Of a stretch of DNA of 64,000 bases, positions 51,494-60,631 are shown one piece after another. Location of the stretch: positions 7,812,001 to 7,876,000 of the forward strand of contig NZ_CP107796.1 in NCBI RefSeq assembly GCF_036345995.1, read 5' to 3'. Below the pieces are notes generated by a model, which saw only the letters and a program-made list of their open reading frames with translations, searched no databases and had not been told where the DNA came from. The position numbers were made by a program, and so were the translations under genes. Positions within the stretch are counted from its first letter, which is position 1. Each line of letters begins with the position of its first letter. This DNA is from Streptomyces sp. NBC_00557. GTDB taxonomy: Bacteria > Actinomycetota > Actinomycetes > Streptomycetales > Streptomycetaceae.

Positions 51494-51689
51494 GGGAAAA
51501 CTCCGGTGTGTACGCCGAAAACAGGCGTTGACGGCCGGCCTCGAAGGGCATCCGCTCACCGGCCGCCGGGAGAAACCGGCGCGTCAGCAGGGCGTCCGGC
51601 GCCCCTTCCGATACTTCCGCAGCGGCAGTGACCCCGCATGTCGGACGGCCGGCACCGCACGTCGGACGGCCGGCGGGCGAACGTGCGCT

Positions 51690-52877
51690 TCAGGAGGGGC
51701 CGTGTCCGTCCCGGGCGTGTGCGTGGTCGTGTCCGTGCTCCCCGTGGTCCGGTGAGCCGCCCATCATCCGCAGCATCGCCGGGCCGCCGGTGCGCAGGAA
51801 CCGGACCACGATGGCCGCGGCGAGGATCAGGAAGGCGATGTTGAGCCAGGTCGTGTAGTTCCAGCCGACGCCGCCCTCGGGGATCTTCGCGGTGGCCTGG
51901 TCGGGGACGAGGCCCAGCCCCCCGAAGGCGAACTCCACGACGTAGCCGGCCACCGCCGTCGCCGTGAAGAACGTGCCCAGCAGGAAGGCGGCCGTCCGGG
52001 CGCCGTAGTACTTCCGGTAGATGTTCAGGATCGGCAGGATCAGCAGGTCGGCGTAGATGAAGGCGATGACGCCGCCGAAGCTGATGCCGCCCTTCCACAG
52101 CACCACGGCCAGCGGCACGTTGCCGATCGAGCAGACGAACGTCGCGATCGCCACCACCGGGCCGACCAGCGGACCGATCAGTTCGGCCGCCAGCGGATGG
52201 TCCGCGAGGAAGAACCCGCGCCAGAAGTCGTCCGGCACCCATGCGGCGATCGCCCCGGCGATCAGCAGTCCCGCCACCAGGTCGCGCAGGATCGCCGCCC
52301 ACTCCATGACGAAGATGTGCGAGACGGAGGTGAGGCCGTCGCGGGAGAGCAGCCGGCGCAGGAACCCGCCCTCGCCGCGCACGGACATGTCCATCGCCGC
52401 GTGCCCCTCCATCGACCCGGCGAGTCCCCGCTCGGCCTGCTCCCGAGCCTGCCGCAGCAACCGCTGCCGCAGGAGGAGCCGGAACAGCACCGCGAGGACC
52501 ACGATCATGACGGGACCGCCGACGAACTCCGCTGCGGTGAACTGCCACCCCATCAACAGCGCCAGGATCACGCCCAGTTCGATCACCAGGTTGGTCGAGG
52601 CGATCTCGAAGGCCATCGCGGCCGTGAAGTCCGCCCCCTTCCGGAACAGCGAGCGCGCGAGCGCGACGGCCGCGTACGAGCAGGACGACGAGGCGGCGCC
52701 GAGCCCCGCGGACAGGGCGAGCGTACGGGGCCGGTCGTCCCCCAGCAGCCGGACGACCGTCTCGCGGCGCACCACGGCCTGGACGACGGCCGACAGGGTG
52801 AAGCCGAGGATCAAGGCCCAGGTGATCTCCCAGGTCATCGATCCCGCGATGGACAGTGCGCGGCCGAGCGCGTGCAT
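51690..52877 (-). CDS. ArsP_1/UPF0718-type permease with His-rich C-terminal tail
   Basis: 395 aa, about eight helices in two halves. Conserved Cys positions: AASSSCSYAAVALARSLF in the first half and FVCSIGNVPLAVVLWKGGIS in the second, the pattern of the PF03773 permease family. The C-terminus SPDHGEHGHDHAHARDGHG is a clear metal-binding tail. ATG at 52877 follows AAGGGGG; upstream ATG at 52913 is less likely. A CsoR-type palindrome covers the probable -10 region, 48 bases upstream. Expected role: export or import of a metal or metalloid species, possibly coupled to sulphur stress; direction unknown. Confidence 0.85.
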   Translation of the reverse strand: MHALGRALSIAGSMTWEITWALILGFTLSAVVQAVVRRETVVRLLGDDRPRTLALSAGLGAASSSCSYAAVALARSLFRKGADFTAAMAFEIASTNLVIELGVILALLMGWQFTAAEFVGGPVMIVVLAVLFRLLLRQRLLRQAREQAERGLAGSMEGHAAMDMSVRGEGGFLRRLLSRDGLTSVSHIFVMEWAAILRDLVAGLLIAGAIAAWVPDDFWRGFFLADHPLAAELIGPLVGPVVAIATFVCSIGNVPLAVVLWKGGISFGGVIAFIYADLLILPILNIYRKYYGARTAAFLLGTFFTATAVAGYVVEFAFGGLGLVPDQATAKIPEGGVGWNYTTWLNIAFLILAAAIVVRFLRTGGPAMLRMMGGSPDHGEHGHDHAHARDGHGPS

Positions 52878-52924
52878 GCCTGCACCCCCTTCGCCGTGGG
52901 CCGGCGTCGACAAGCACCCAGTTT

Positions 52925-52941
52925 ATACCCCGTAGGGGTAT
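52925..52941. promoter_or_regulatory. CsoR/RcnR-type operator ATACCCC-GTA-GGGGTAT
   Basis: Perfect 7-base arms with a 3-base centre. Such TACCCC/GGGGTA palindromes are the binding pattern of CsoR-family copper, nickel/cobalt or persulphide sensors. Minus-strand reading gives TATAAA directly behind it as a -10 for the permease gene, so bound repressor would block the polymerase. The sensor gene is not within this window. Confidence 0.7.
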
Positions 52942-52978
52942 CCCTGAAGGAGGGGGGCCGAAGGCTCGGAGCGCAAGA

Positions 52979-53602
52979 TCAGTACCCCGGCGTGCGGGTG
53001 CGACCGGCTCCGTCGGGCTCGCCGGCCGCTGCCCGGGCCGCTCGCTCGATCGTCGCGCGCCGGGCCTGCCAGAAAGCCGCGTCGCGCTCATCCGTCGCGT
53101 ACCCGGCTGCCGTCCCCGTCCGGCCGTCGAGCTGCTCGCGCAGGATGTCGGCGTGTCCGGCGTGCCGGCTGGTCTCGGTGAGCATGTGCACCAGGACGTT
53201 GAACAGCTTCACGTCGGGCCGCGGCCACCAGGGCACATGGCCGGGGGAGTCGATGGCGAGAGCGGCGATCGTCGCGTCCGAGTGCCGCGCCGCACGCCGG
53301 TAGCGGCCGATGACCTCCTCACGCGTCTCGTGCTCGGCCGCCCACATGTCGGTTTCGCGCGTACCGGCGTCGTCCCACCGGTGCAGCGGCTCGGGGAACG
53401 GCCGGCCGAAGACCTCGCCGAAGTACCTGGCCTCCCAGACCGACAGGTGCTTGACCAGGCCGAGAAGGTTGGTGCCCGTCGAGGTCAGCGGGCGCCGGAC
53501 GTCGTACTCGCCGAGCCCGTCGAGCTTGCCGAGCATCGCCTCGCGCAGCGCCCGCAGATCGCTGTGCAGGTACTCCTTCGCGCCGTCGCCGATCATGGGC
53601 AT
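52979..53602 (-). CDS. DinB-family protein (DUF664-like)
   Basis: Four-helix DinB fold, 207 aa: KEYLHSDLRALREAMLGKL, TNLLGLVKHLSVWEARYFG (metal His), and HMLTETSRHAGHADILREQL with the second and third His. Such proteins include thiol-dependent transferases (mycothiol or bacillithiol S-transferase-like). ATG at 53602 or 53596. Divergent from the third SpoIIE phosphatase gene. Confidence 0.88.
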   Translation of the reverse strand: MPMIGDGAKEYLHSDLRALREAMLGKLDGLGEYDVRRPLTSTGTNLLGLVKHLSVWEARYFGEVFGRPFPEPLHRWDDAGTRETDMWAAEHETREEVIGRYRRAARHSDATIAALAIDSPGHVPWWPRPDVKLFNVLVHMLTETSRHAGHADILREQLDGRTGTAAGYATDERDAAFWQARRATIERAARAAAGEPDGAGRTRTPGY

Positions 53603-53717
53603 GAGCCTGTCATGTGCTGCGCGCGGGCTCAACCCCGCACGCCTCCCCGATGTGCCGTACACCCGGGGGTGACCGCACCGGCATGCGAGAGCGCCTGCGC
53701 GGCGTAACGTCATAGAC

Positions 53718-55940
53718 GTGGACTTCACCGCGGACGGTCTTCTGGGCCGTGCGGCCCAAGAGCTCAGCCCGGAGTTGGACGCACTGACGCAAGAGGTCGA
53801 ACAGGCCGTGCGGCGGGACGTTCCCGAGCTGTGGGAAGACTCGGACGTCATGGCCTCGAACATCGCCGAGCACGTCGCCACCGTGGTGTACGGCCTCGCA
53901 CGCGGGCCGGACGGCGGCGAGCTCGAACCGCCGGCCGGCGAAGCGGCCCGGGCGCGCCGGCTGGCCAGGGACGCCAAGCCTGTCACCGCCATGCTGCGGG
54001 CCTTCCGCCTGGGGCAGGCCGTCGTCGTCGACCGGCTGCTCGCGGAGCTGCCGCGGCTGACGGACGACCCCCGGCTGGTCAGCGAGGCGGCACGCAGGCT
54101 GATGGAGGTGGCGACCGACTACGTGGACCGCACCTCCGAGCGGGGCGTCGCCGCCTTCCAGGAGGAGTACGAGGGCCGGCTGCGCCGCAGGCTGTCGGCG
54201 GTGAACGAGGCGAGCGTACGCATCGGGACCACCCTTGACACCGTCCGCACCGCCCAGGAGCTGGCCGACTTCGCCACCGAGCAGATCGCCGACCTCGCCA
54301 CCGTCGACCTGCTCGACTCCGTGCTCCGCGAACGCGGCACTCCGGCCAGGGGCGTGCGCCTGCTGCGCCGGATCGCCCGGAGCGCGGCGGGCGACGAGGC
54401 GCCGGAGCCGGCCGTCGCCTGGCACGAGCTGCACACCTACCCGCTCGGATCCGCACAGGACCGTGCGCTCACCACGGGGCAGCCCTCCCGGCACCACCCC
54501 GACACCGACACGGACAGCCGGCCACCGGCCGCGGAACCCGGCTCCGCGCCGGGCGAGGCCCCGGTCCACTCCTGCCTGGTCGTACCGCTGCGCACCCGCG
54601 GAGCCGTCCTGGGCGTGGCCCAGTTCTTCCGGCACCGCAACCCGGAACGCTTCGACGACAGGGACCTGCTCTTCCTGCAGGACATCGCCGCCCGAGCGGC
54701 GGTCGCCATCGACAACGCCCTGCGCTACACGCACATGCGTGCCACCGCGCTCGCCCTGCAGCGCGACCTCCTCCCGCGGCACACGCCGGGGCAGTCCGCC
54801 GTGGAGGTCGCGTGCCGCTATCTTCCGGCCGGCGCCGAGCTGGGCGTGGGCGGCGACTGGTACGACGTGATCCCGCTGTCCGGGGCCCGGGTCGCCCTGG
54901 TGGTGGGCGATGTCGTCGGCCACGGCATCCACGCCGCCGCCACCATGGGACGGCTGCGCACCGCGGTCCACACGCTCGCCGACATCGACCTGCCGCCCGA
55001 CGAACTGCTCACCCACCTCGACGACATCGTCATCCGCCTGTCCGCCGAGGCCGGCGCCGCCGCGGACGGGGGGTGCGACGGGCTGTGCGGGCAGGGCGAG
55101 GGACCGGAAGGCAGCGGCCACCAGGACATCGGCGCCACATGCCTGTACGCCGTCTACGACCCCGTGTCCCACCGCTGCACCCTCGCCCGCGCCGGGCACA
55201 TCCTGCCCGCCCTGGTGTCCCGGGACGGCGCCGTCGACATCCTCGACCTGCCTCCCGGCCCGCCGCTGGGCCTGGGCGGCCTGCCCTTCGAGGCGGCGGA
55301 GATCGACCTGCCCGACGGCAGCCTCCTCGCCCTGTACACCGACGGCCTGCTCGCCGCCCACGGCGACGACATCGAGGCCGGCCTCGACAGGCTGCGCCAC
55401 GCCCTCGCCCAGCGCTCCGACTCCCTCGAGGCCACCTGCGACAGCGTGCTCGACACGCTGCTGCCGGACCGGCCGGACGACGACGTCGCGCTCCTCCTGG
55501 CCCGCACCCACAGCCTCGGGGACCGCCAGGTGGTCACCTGGGAGCTGGAGGCGGATCCCAGCGCGGTCCCCCGGGCCCGCTCGCGCGTCTCCCGGCAGCT
55601 GTCGGCCTGGGGCCTGGAGGAGCTGGACTTCATCGCCGAACTGGTGGTCAGCGAGCTGGTCACCAACGCCATCCGCTACGGCCGGCCGCCCATCCGGCTG
55701 CGCCTGATCCACGACCGTACCCTCCTGTGCGAGGTGGCCGACGACAGCAGCACCACCCCCCATCTGCGCCGGGCCCGTGTCTTCGACGAAGGCGGACGCG
55801 GGCTGCTCCTGGTGGCCCAGCTCGCCCGGCACTGGGGGACCCGCCACGCCCGCCACGGCAAGACCGTCTGGGCCGAACTGGACGACTCCGTCGCCTCGGT
55901 CGGGACGGCGGAGCCGGTCGCCGCGCACGCGGAGCCGTGA
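53718..55940 (+). CDS. GAF-SpoIIE phosphatase with C-terminal HATPase (740 aa)
   Basis: Third member of the trio. N-terminal all-helical domain about 1-150 (VASEEL-free, ending RLRRRLSAVNEASVRIGTT), GAF about 165-345, SpoIIE/PP2C about 365-600 with GGDWYD near 377, GDVVGHG and YTDGLLA near 540, then HATPase about 610-715 with ELVTNAIRYG near 645 and DEGGRGLLLV near 690. A short Gly/Cys-rich insert (GGCDGLCGQGEGPEGSG) sits inside the phosphatase domain and is not found in the paralogues. GTG at 53718 is the start. Confidence 0.93.
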   Translation: MDFTADGLLGRAAQELSPELDALTQEVEQAVRRDVPELWEDSDVMASNIAEHVATVVYGLARGPDGGELEPPAGEAARARRLARDAKPVTAMLRAFRLGQAVVVDRLLAELPRLTDDPRLVSEAARRLMEVATDYVDRTSERGVAAFQEEYEGRLRRRLSAVNEASVRIGTTLDTVRTAQELADFATEQIADLATVDLLDSVLRERGTPARGVRLLRRIARSAAGDEAPEPAVAWHELHTYPLGSAQDRALTTGQPSRHHPDTDTDSRPPAAEPGSAPGEAPVHSCLVVPLRTRGAVLGVAQFFRHRNPERFDDRDLLFLQDIAARAAVAIDNALRYTHMRATALALQRDLLPRHTPGQSAVEVACRYLPAGAELGVGGDWYDVIPLSGARVALVVGDVVGHGIHAAATMGRLRTAVHTLADIDLPPDELLTHLDDIVIRLSAEAGAAADGGCDGLCGQGEGPEGSGHQDIGATCLYAVYDPVSHRCTLARAGHILPALVSRDGAVDILDLPPGPPLGLGGLPFEAAEIDLPDGSLLALYTDGLLAAHGDDIEAGLDRLRHALAQRSDSLEATCDSVLDTLLPDRPDDDVALLLARTHSLGDRQVVTWELEADPSAVPRARSRVSRQLSAWGLEELDFIAELVVSELVTNAIRYGRPPIRLRLIHDRTLLCEVADDSSTTPHLRRARVFDEGGRGLLLVAQLARHWGTRHARHGKTVWAELDDSVASVGTAEPVAAHAEP

Positions 55941-55988
55941 CCGCGGGGAACGCCGGTGCGGGGACGGCACCGACCGCAACCGCGCTTG

Positions 55989-56758
55989 TCAGTAGCCGCC
56001 CAGCAGGGTCCGCAGCTTCCGCAGGGTCTCCGGACCGGCGGAACTGTGCCACCGCGTGGGATCGCCGGGACGGCGTCCCCACAGCAGCAGGACCCGCACC
56101 GCCGCGTCGCTCTCGATCGTGGCGTGGCCCTCGGGGGCGGCGAGCCGGATGCCGCCACCGCCGGCGTCCGCCGTCACCACGACGTCGTCCGCGCCCGGGG
56201 TGCGCAGCCGGCCTTCGAACCGCCCGTCGGGCCCAGGTCCAGGGCCGCCCGGCCGCGCGCCAGCAGGGGCCGGCCGACCGACACCACACTGTGCTCCGTC
56301 ATCCACGGTTCGTTGAGCGCCCGCACCGCCGTCCGGTCGTCGCCGGTCAGGTCCCAGCGGTGCAGGATCAGCTCCTCCCGCATGTGCTCGGCGAAGAAGG
56401 GGACCTTCACCGTGCGGCCGGTCCAGATCACCTCCGCCTCCGGCGACGCGTCCTGCGCGGCGGCCGAGGCGATCTCGGTGAGCCGTTCGCAGCGGTTCAG
56501 GAACGTCGCCCACAGCTCGGCGTCGGACATCCGGCGGAACGGGGCCTCGCGGTCGAAGCCCCTGGTCTCCACCGGCGTACCCGCGAGGTACGCCTCGAGC
56601 ACCCGCGCCAGTTCCTCCGCGTTGCCCGTCTGGTGGACCAGGACGTCCCGGACCGTCCAGGCCTCGCACCACGTGCCGTCGTCGGGCCGCCGTGCCTGTA
56701 CGGCGTGCACGAACGGCGCCAGCTCCGGCAGCATCTCGTCGACGCGCGGGGGAATCAT
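55989..56758 (-). pseudogene. Maleylpyruvate isomerase-family (MDMPI) gene, one-base frameshift
   Basis: Reading from ATG 56758 gives MIPPRVDEMLPELAPFVHA and DVLVHQTGNAEEL, the mycothiol-dependent MDMPI N-domain, up to LARGRAALDLGP. There the frame leaves the family; the -1 frame continues with DGRFEGRLRTPGADDVVV and ends LRKLRTLLGGY at 55989. One lost base near 56235-56245 accounts for it. Joined, the protein would have the usual two-domain length of about 255 aa. Sequencing error or recent inactivation. Confidence 0.75.
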
Positions 56759-56893
56759 GCGCCATGGGTATCCCGGGCGTCCCGGTGGCCAAACCGGCAG
56801 GCGTCCGACAGGACCACATCGGCGACCGGGGGAGCGAAGGGGGGCCCGCCGAAGCACCGGGTGTGGCGTCCGCACGGCGCGGGCCGCTTCCGC

Positions 56894-57781
56894 TCACCGT
56901 CCGAACAGCCGTGCCCCGTTGTCGTGGCACACGGCCCGGAGCCAGTCGTCTCCGAGACCGAGCCGCTCCAGGGCGTGGAGCTGGTGCGCGTACGGATAGG
57001 GGATGTTGGGGAAGTCGGAACCCAGCAGGATGCGGTCGCCGAGGCCGGCCAGCCGCGGCAGGGCCCGGCGCGGGAACGGCATCAGTTCCTCGGCGAAGTC
57101 GGTGAACACCATCGTCGTGTCCAGCCGCACCTCGTGGTACCGCTCGGCGAGGCCGAGGAACTCCTCGTACTCGGGCATACCCAGGTGGGCGATGACCAGC
57201 CGCAGGCGCGGATGCCGTGCCAGCACCCGGGCGACGGGCTCGGGGCCGGTGTGCTTGCCCGGCGCCGGCCCGGAGCCGCAGTGGATCACCACGGGGATGC
57301 GCGCCTCGGCCAGCAGCCCCCATGCCGGCCGGAGAAGCGCGTCCGCCGGGTCGTACGCCCCCACCTGGACGTGCGCCTTGAACACCCGGGCGCCCGCTTC
57401 GACGGCCTCGCGGACGTAGGTCTCGACGCCCGGTTCGGGGTAGAGGGTGGCGGTGTGCAGACAGTCGGGGGTGCGGCGGGCGAATCCGGCCGCCCAGCCG
57501 TTGAGCCACCGGGCCATGCCGGGCTTGTGCGGGTAGAGCATGGCGGTGAAGGCCCGGACGCCGAACTCCCGGAGAAGAGCGGTGCGTTCGGCCTCCTCCC
57601 GCCGATAGGTGATCGGCCAGTGAAGCCCGCCGATCAGCGGTCCGTTGGTGTCGAAGTAGTCCCAGACCTTGTGCAGGACACGCTCGGGCATGAAGTGGGT
57701 GTGCACGTCGACCAGCCCGGGAAGCCCGAGCCCTGCCCAGAATCGCCGGACCTCACGGACCTCGTCGCGGTGATCGTTCAT
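56894..57781 (-). CDS. Amidohydrolase-2 family protein
   Basis: 295 aa metal-dependent TIM barrel: LVDVHTHFMPERVL, KAHVQVGAYDP, VVIHCGSGP, LVIAHLGMPEYEEFL and LLGSDFPNIPYPYA carry the metal and catalytic residues. Only distantly like the amidohydrolase at 20833. ATG at 57781 preferred over GTG at 57790. Family reactions include decarboxylation and hydrolysis; no linked pathway genes here apart from a damaged MDMPI-type gene. Confidence 0.87.
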   Translation of the reverse strand: MNDHRDEVREVRRFWAGLGLPGLVDVHTHFMPERVLHKVWDYFDTNGPLIGGLHWPITYRREEAERTALLREFGVRAFTAMLYPHKPGMARWLNGWAAGFARRTPDCLHTATLYPEPGVETYVREAVEAGARVFKAHVQVGAYDPADALLRPAWGLLAEARIPVVIHCGSGPAPGKHTGPEPVARVLARHPRLRLVIAHLGMPEYEEFLGLAERYHEVRLDTTMVFTDFAEELMPFPRRALPRLAGLGDRILLGSDFPNIPYPYAHQLHALERLGLGDDWLRAVCHDNGARLFGR

Positions 57782-58031
57782 GCTGCCCACGATCGGACCT
57801 GCCGAAGAGGCGGGTCCACCCTTTGCCGCAGGCAGAACGTGAGGGATCCGTCACGGTGGATCAAGGAGGCCGCGTCCGCGCGCCTGCGAACGCCACTGCC
57901 CGCGACCGTCCGGTCCGGGCCCCGGACGCGACCGTAAAATGGGGAGGCGGGAGTGCCTGCGGCGCAGCGAGGGACGGTGCGGTCCCGCATGCGCAAGGCG
58001 TGGCGACCGACTCATCCGGAGGGGCACCGTC

Positions 58032-58394
58032 ATGGCCGAACGGATCACCTACCGCCGAGTCTACGAGGACACCTCACCGCGGGACGGCAAGCGTGTGCTG
58101 GTGGACCGGGTCTGGCCCCGGGGCATGCGCAAGGAGGACGCGCATCTCGACGAGTGGCTGCGCGACGTCGCTCCGTCGAGCGAACTGCGCAAGTGGTACG
58201 GCCATGACCCCCAGCGCTTCACCGAGTTCCGCCGCCGCTACCTGGCGGAACTGCGGGACAGCGAACACCGCGAGGCGGCCGAACACCTGCGTGACCTGGC
58301 GGCGCACGACAGGGTGATGCTGCTGACCGCCACGAAGGACGTGGACCACAGCCAGGCCGCCGTCCTCGCCGACTGGCTGAACGAGCACAGGTGA
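58032..58394 (+). CDS. DUF488-family protein
   Basis: 120 aa: ITYRRVYEDTSPRDGKRVLVDRVWPRG, then LDEWLRDVAPSSELRKWYGHDP and LLTATKDVDHSQAAVLADWL. This is the full DUF488 pattern (short form, often called YeaO-like). ATG at 58032. Function not established; related proteins affect antibiotic and oxidative stress tolerance. Confidence 0.9.
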   Translation: MAERITYRRVYEDTSPRDGKRVLVDRVWPRGMRKEDAHLDEWLRDVAPSSELRKWYGHDPQRFTEFRRRYLAELRDSEHREAAEHLRDLAAHDRVMLLTATKDVDHSQAAVLADWLNEHR

Positions 58395-58555
58395 GGGACG
58401 GCCGTACCCGCGCCCGGGTTTTCACAGTGCCTTCGTAAGAACCTGATCACCTGTGAGGGCCTGATCGGCCTGATCACCCGGGATGGGTCGGCACTCGCTG
58501 CTCGGAGGCGGACGGTTTCCCGCGTTTGTACGACGTGCCCGGGCAAAATGCCGGG

Positions 58556-59251
58556 GTGGACAGGCAGACGTTGCAGGATCCGGTCGGCTCCTCCGCCGGG
58601 GGCGAGAGCCGGACCCGCGTACTCGACGTACTGCGCGCCGCGCCCGATGGAGCGGGCGTACGGGACATCGCCGAACAGACCGGCCTGCACCCCAACACCG
58701 TCCGGTTCCACCTCGACGCACTGGTCAAGGAGGGGCTCGCCGAGTCCCGCACGGAGGGGCGCGGCCGGCCCGGCAGGCCCCGCCCCGTCTAGCGCGCCGC
58801 CGCCCCCTCCCGGGTACCGGCCGGCCGCCGCAGCTACCAGCTGCTGGCCCAGATGCTGACCGGAATCGTCAGCGAGACGCTTCCGCACCCGGCACAGGCC
58901 GCCGTGGACGCCGGTGAGGCATGGGGGCGTTACCTCGCCGACACGCCCTCGCCCGTCCAGCGCATCGACGCCGAGGAGGCCGTCCGGCGGCTGACCCGGG
59001 TCCTCGCGGACGTCGGTTTCTCTCCCGGCCCCGCCGGGAGCCGGCCGGACAAGGCCATCGCGCTGCGGCACTGCCCGTTCCGGGAGGTCGCCGAGGAGCA
59101 CCGCGAGGTGGTGTGCTCCCTCCACCTGGGCCTCATGCGGGGCGTCCTGAAGGAGGTCCGCGCCCCCCTGAGCGTCGACCGCCTGGAACCCTTCGTCGAG
59201 CCCTCACTGTGCCTGGCCCACCTCGCTCCCGTGGAGCAGCACCGGTCCTGA
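58556..59251 (+). pseudogene. ArsR/HTH regulator with in-frame amber stop
   Basis: From GTG 58556 the frame encodes a winged helix (ESRTRVLDVLRAAPDGAGVR, HPNTVRFHLDALVKEGLAES) and ends at a TAG (58790-58792) after GRPGRPRPV. The same frame continues without shift as RRSYQLLAQMLTGIVSET to 59251, including a Cys/His-containing end (ALRHCPFREVAEEHREVVCS). Joined it has the length and order of streptomycete HTH regulators with a C-terminal effector domain of about 230 aa. A point change to TAG or sequence error is likely; suppression is possible but unsupported. Confidence 0.7.
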
Positions 59252-59382
59252 GGCAGCCGCCCCCTCCACCCCGGGTCTCGGCCACGGCTGGAGGTTGCTA
59301 AAACCGTCCGCGCGAACTCGCCACACATGTCCGGTCGTTACGTTCGTGGTCGTGACGCGGCGACTGCGGTGTACTGCGCGGC

Positions 59383-60317
59383 GTGAGGAAGACGCTGCTC
59401 ACCGAAGCGCTCCCGTACGGCGGCCGAGCCCGCGGCGGAGCGTGCGTGACGCGCTTTCTCACCGCCCACGTCGGCGACGGTCCACTCCTCAACGGCCGTA
59501 CGCTGCCCCTGCCGGCCTACCCCCACGCCGTCCGCCTCGCCGCGCGGGACATCGGATACCCGCTGCCGGCAAAGCCGTTGTGGGACTCGACCAGCATGGG
59601 CATCGAGTTCCTCGCGGACCCGGCCGCCCTCGTCCGCCACCTGGCCGCACACCCCGCGGCGCACGCGGTCCTGGAGAAGTGCGTCAGCGGACGGCTCTGT
59701 TCGGTCGACATCGTCGGCGCGGGCGGCCACTACACTGTCATGCCGCTGATCCGGACCGGCACGGCGAGCGGCCCTCCCGCCTTCACGTTCGACGACCTGC
59801 GCTACGTCGCCCCCCGCACGGAACGACGACTTCGGGCCCACCGCGCGGCGCCTCGTGGACCTGTGCACACAGCTCGGGGTCGAAGGGTCCGTGCACGTCG
59901 ACATGATCCACACCGACGCCGTCCACCACGTCCTGGAGGTCAACCCCCGGCTCGGCGGCGCCACCACCCGGTCGCTCGCCGCCACCGGACTCAACACCTA
60001 GTCGCCCTCCTCGACATCCTGGCCGGCGCCTGGCCGACCAGCGCCGGCGCCCCGGCCGAACGCTTCGCGATCGAGTGCCTCACGGCGAACCCCACCCCGC
60101 GCTGCTCGCCCAACTCCGGGCCCGCGTCGACCTCGTCACCTGCCACGACCTGATCACCGACGGCCACGGCCACGGCGGAATCCTCATCTTCACCGTGGAC
60201 CCCGGCGACGAACGGCGGACGGGGAAGGAACTCACCGAACTCTGCGAGCGGACCGGCTTCATCCCGGCCCCCATGCTCGACGAGATCCGCCGCGTCCTGA
60301 CCGGGGCCGGCCGGTGA
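59383..60317 (+). pseudogene. Decayed ATP-grasp enzyme gene
   Basis: Fragments in three frames follow one another: KPLWDSTSMGIEFL to FTFDDLRYVAPRT (59383 frame), then NDDFGPTARRLVDLCTQLGV to VHVDMIHTDAVHHVLEVNPR with LGGATTRSL (after a shift near 59820), VALLDILAGAWP to IECLTANPTP (after a lost base near 60000), and ALLAQLRARVDLVTCHDLIT to the stop at 60317 (after a lost base near 60095). EVNPRLGG is the ATP-grasp metal motif. The usual N-terminal domain is missing. Three shifts plus truncation indicate true gene decay rather than a single error. Confidence 0.7.
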
Positions 60318-60631
60318 ACATCGGGGGTGCGGAGTGCCACCCGCCGGCTAACACGGCTCGTCCGGCCCCTGCCACAGCGACACGCCGCAGCACGGGCTGG
60401 GTGACCATGCGTCAGAAGATCACTCGGACAGTCTAAAAGTAGGTCAATCATTTGTTATTTCAAGGCACTTGATGGCCGACACGGTTCTCCGCGGGGGCGG
60501 CGGGCGGCGTCGGGAATAGCTCGAACGGCCCTCTCAGGCGGAAATCCAGTATGACTGGTATGACCGCTATGGGTAATTTTCTGATCGCGAGCTGGCTGAC
60601 GGGCCGGCATCTCTGAGACAGGAGAAGCGAC
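60318..60631. other. Intergenic stretch with AT-rich patch
   Basis: No gene found. Positions 60431-60472 are unusually AT-rich for this genome (TCTAAAAGTAGGTCAATCAT followed by TTGTTATTTC), and a weak SigB-like pattern lies at 60553-60576. Probably the promoter zone of the secreted protein gene at 60632. Confidence 0.45.
60553..60576 (+). promoter_or_regulatory. Weak SigB-like promoter candidate
   Basis: GACT, 14 bases, GGGTAA, so five of six -10 bases and the spacing fit. The start codon is 56 bases downstream. Low certainty. Confidence 0.3.

Noticed and set aside
30000..53000. DosR/DevR-type hypoxia boxes in front of Usp, CBS and Hsp20 genes
   Set aside because: I looked for GGGAC..GTCCC-like palindromes in the upstream regions and did not see a convincing one; only SigB-type patterns were found.
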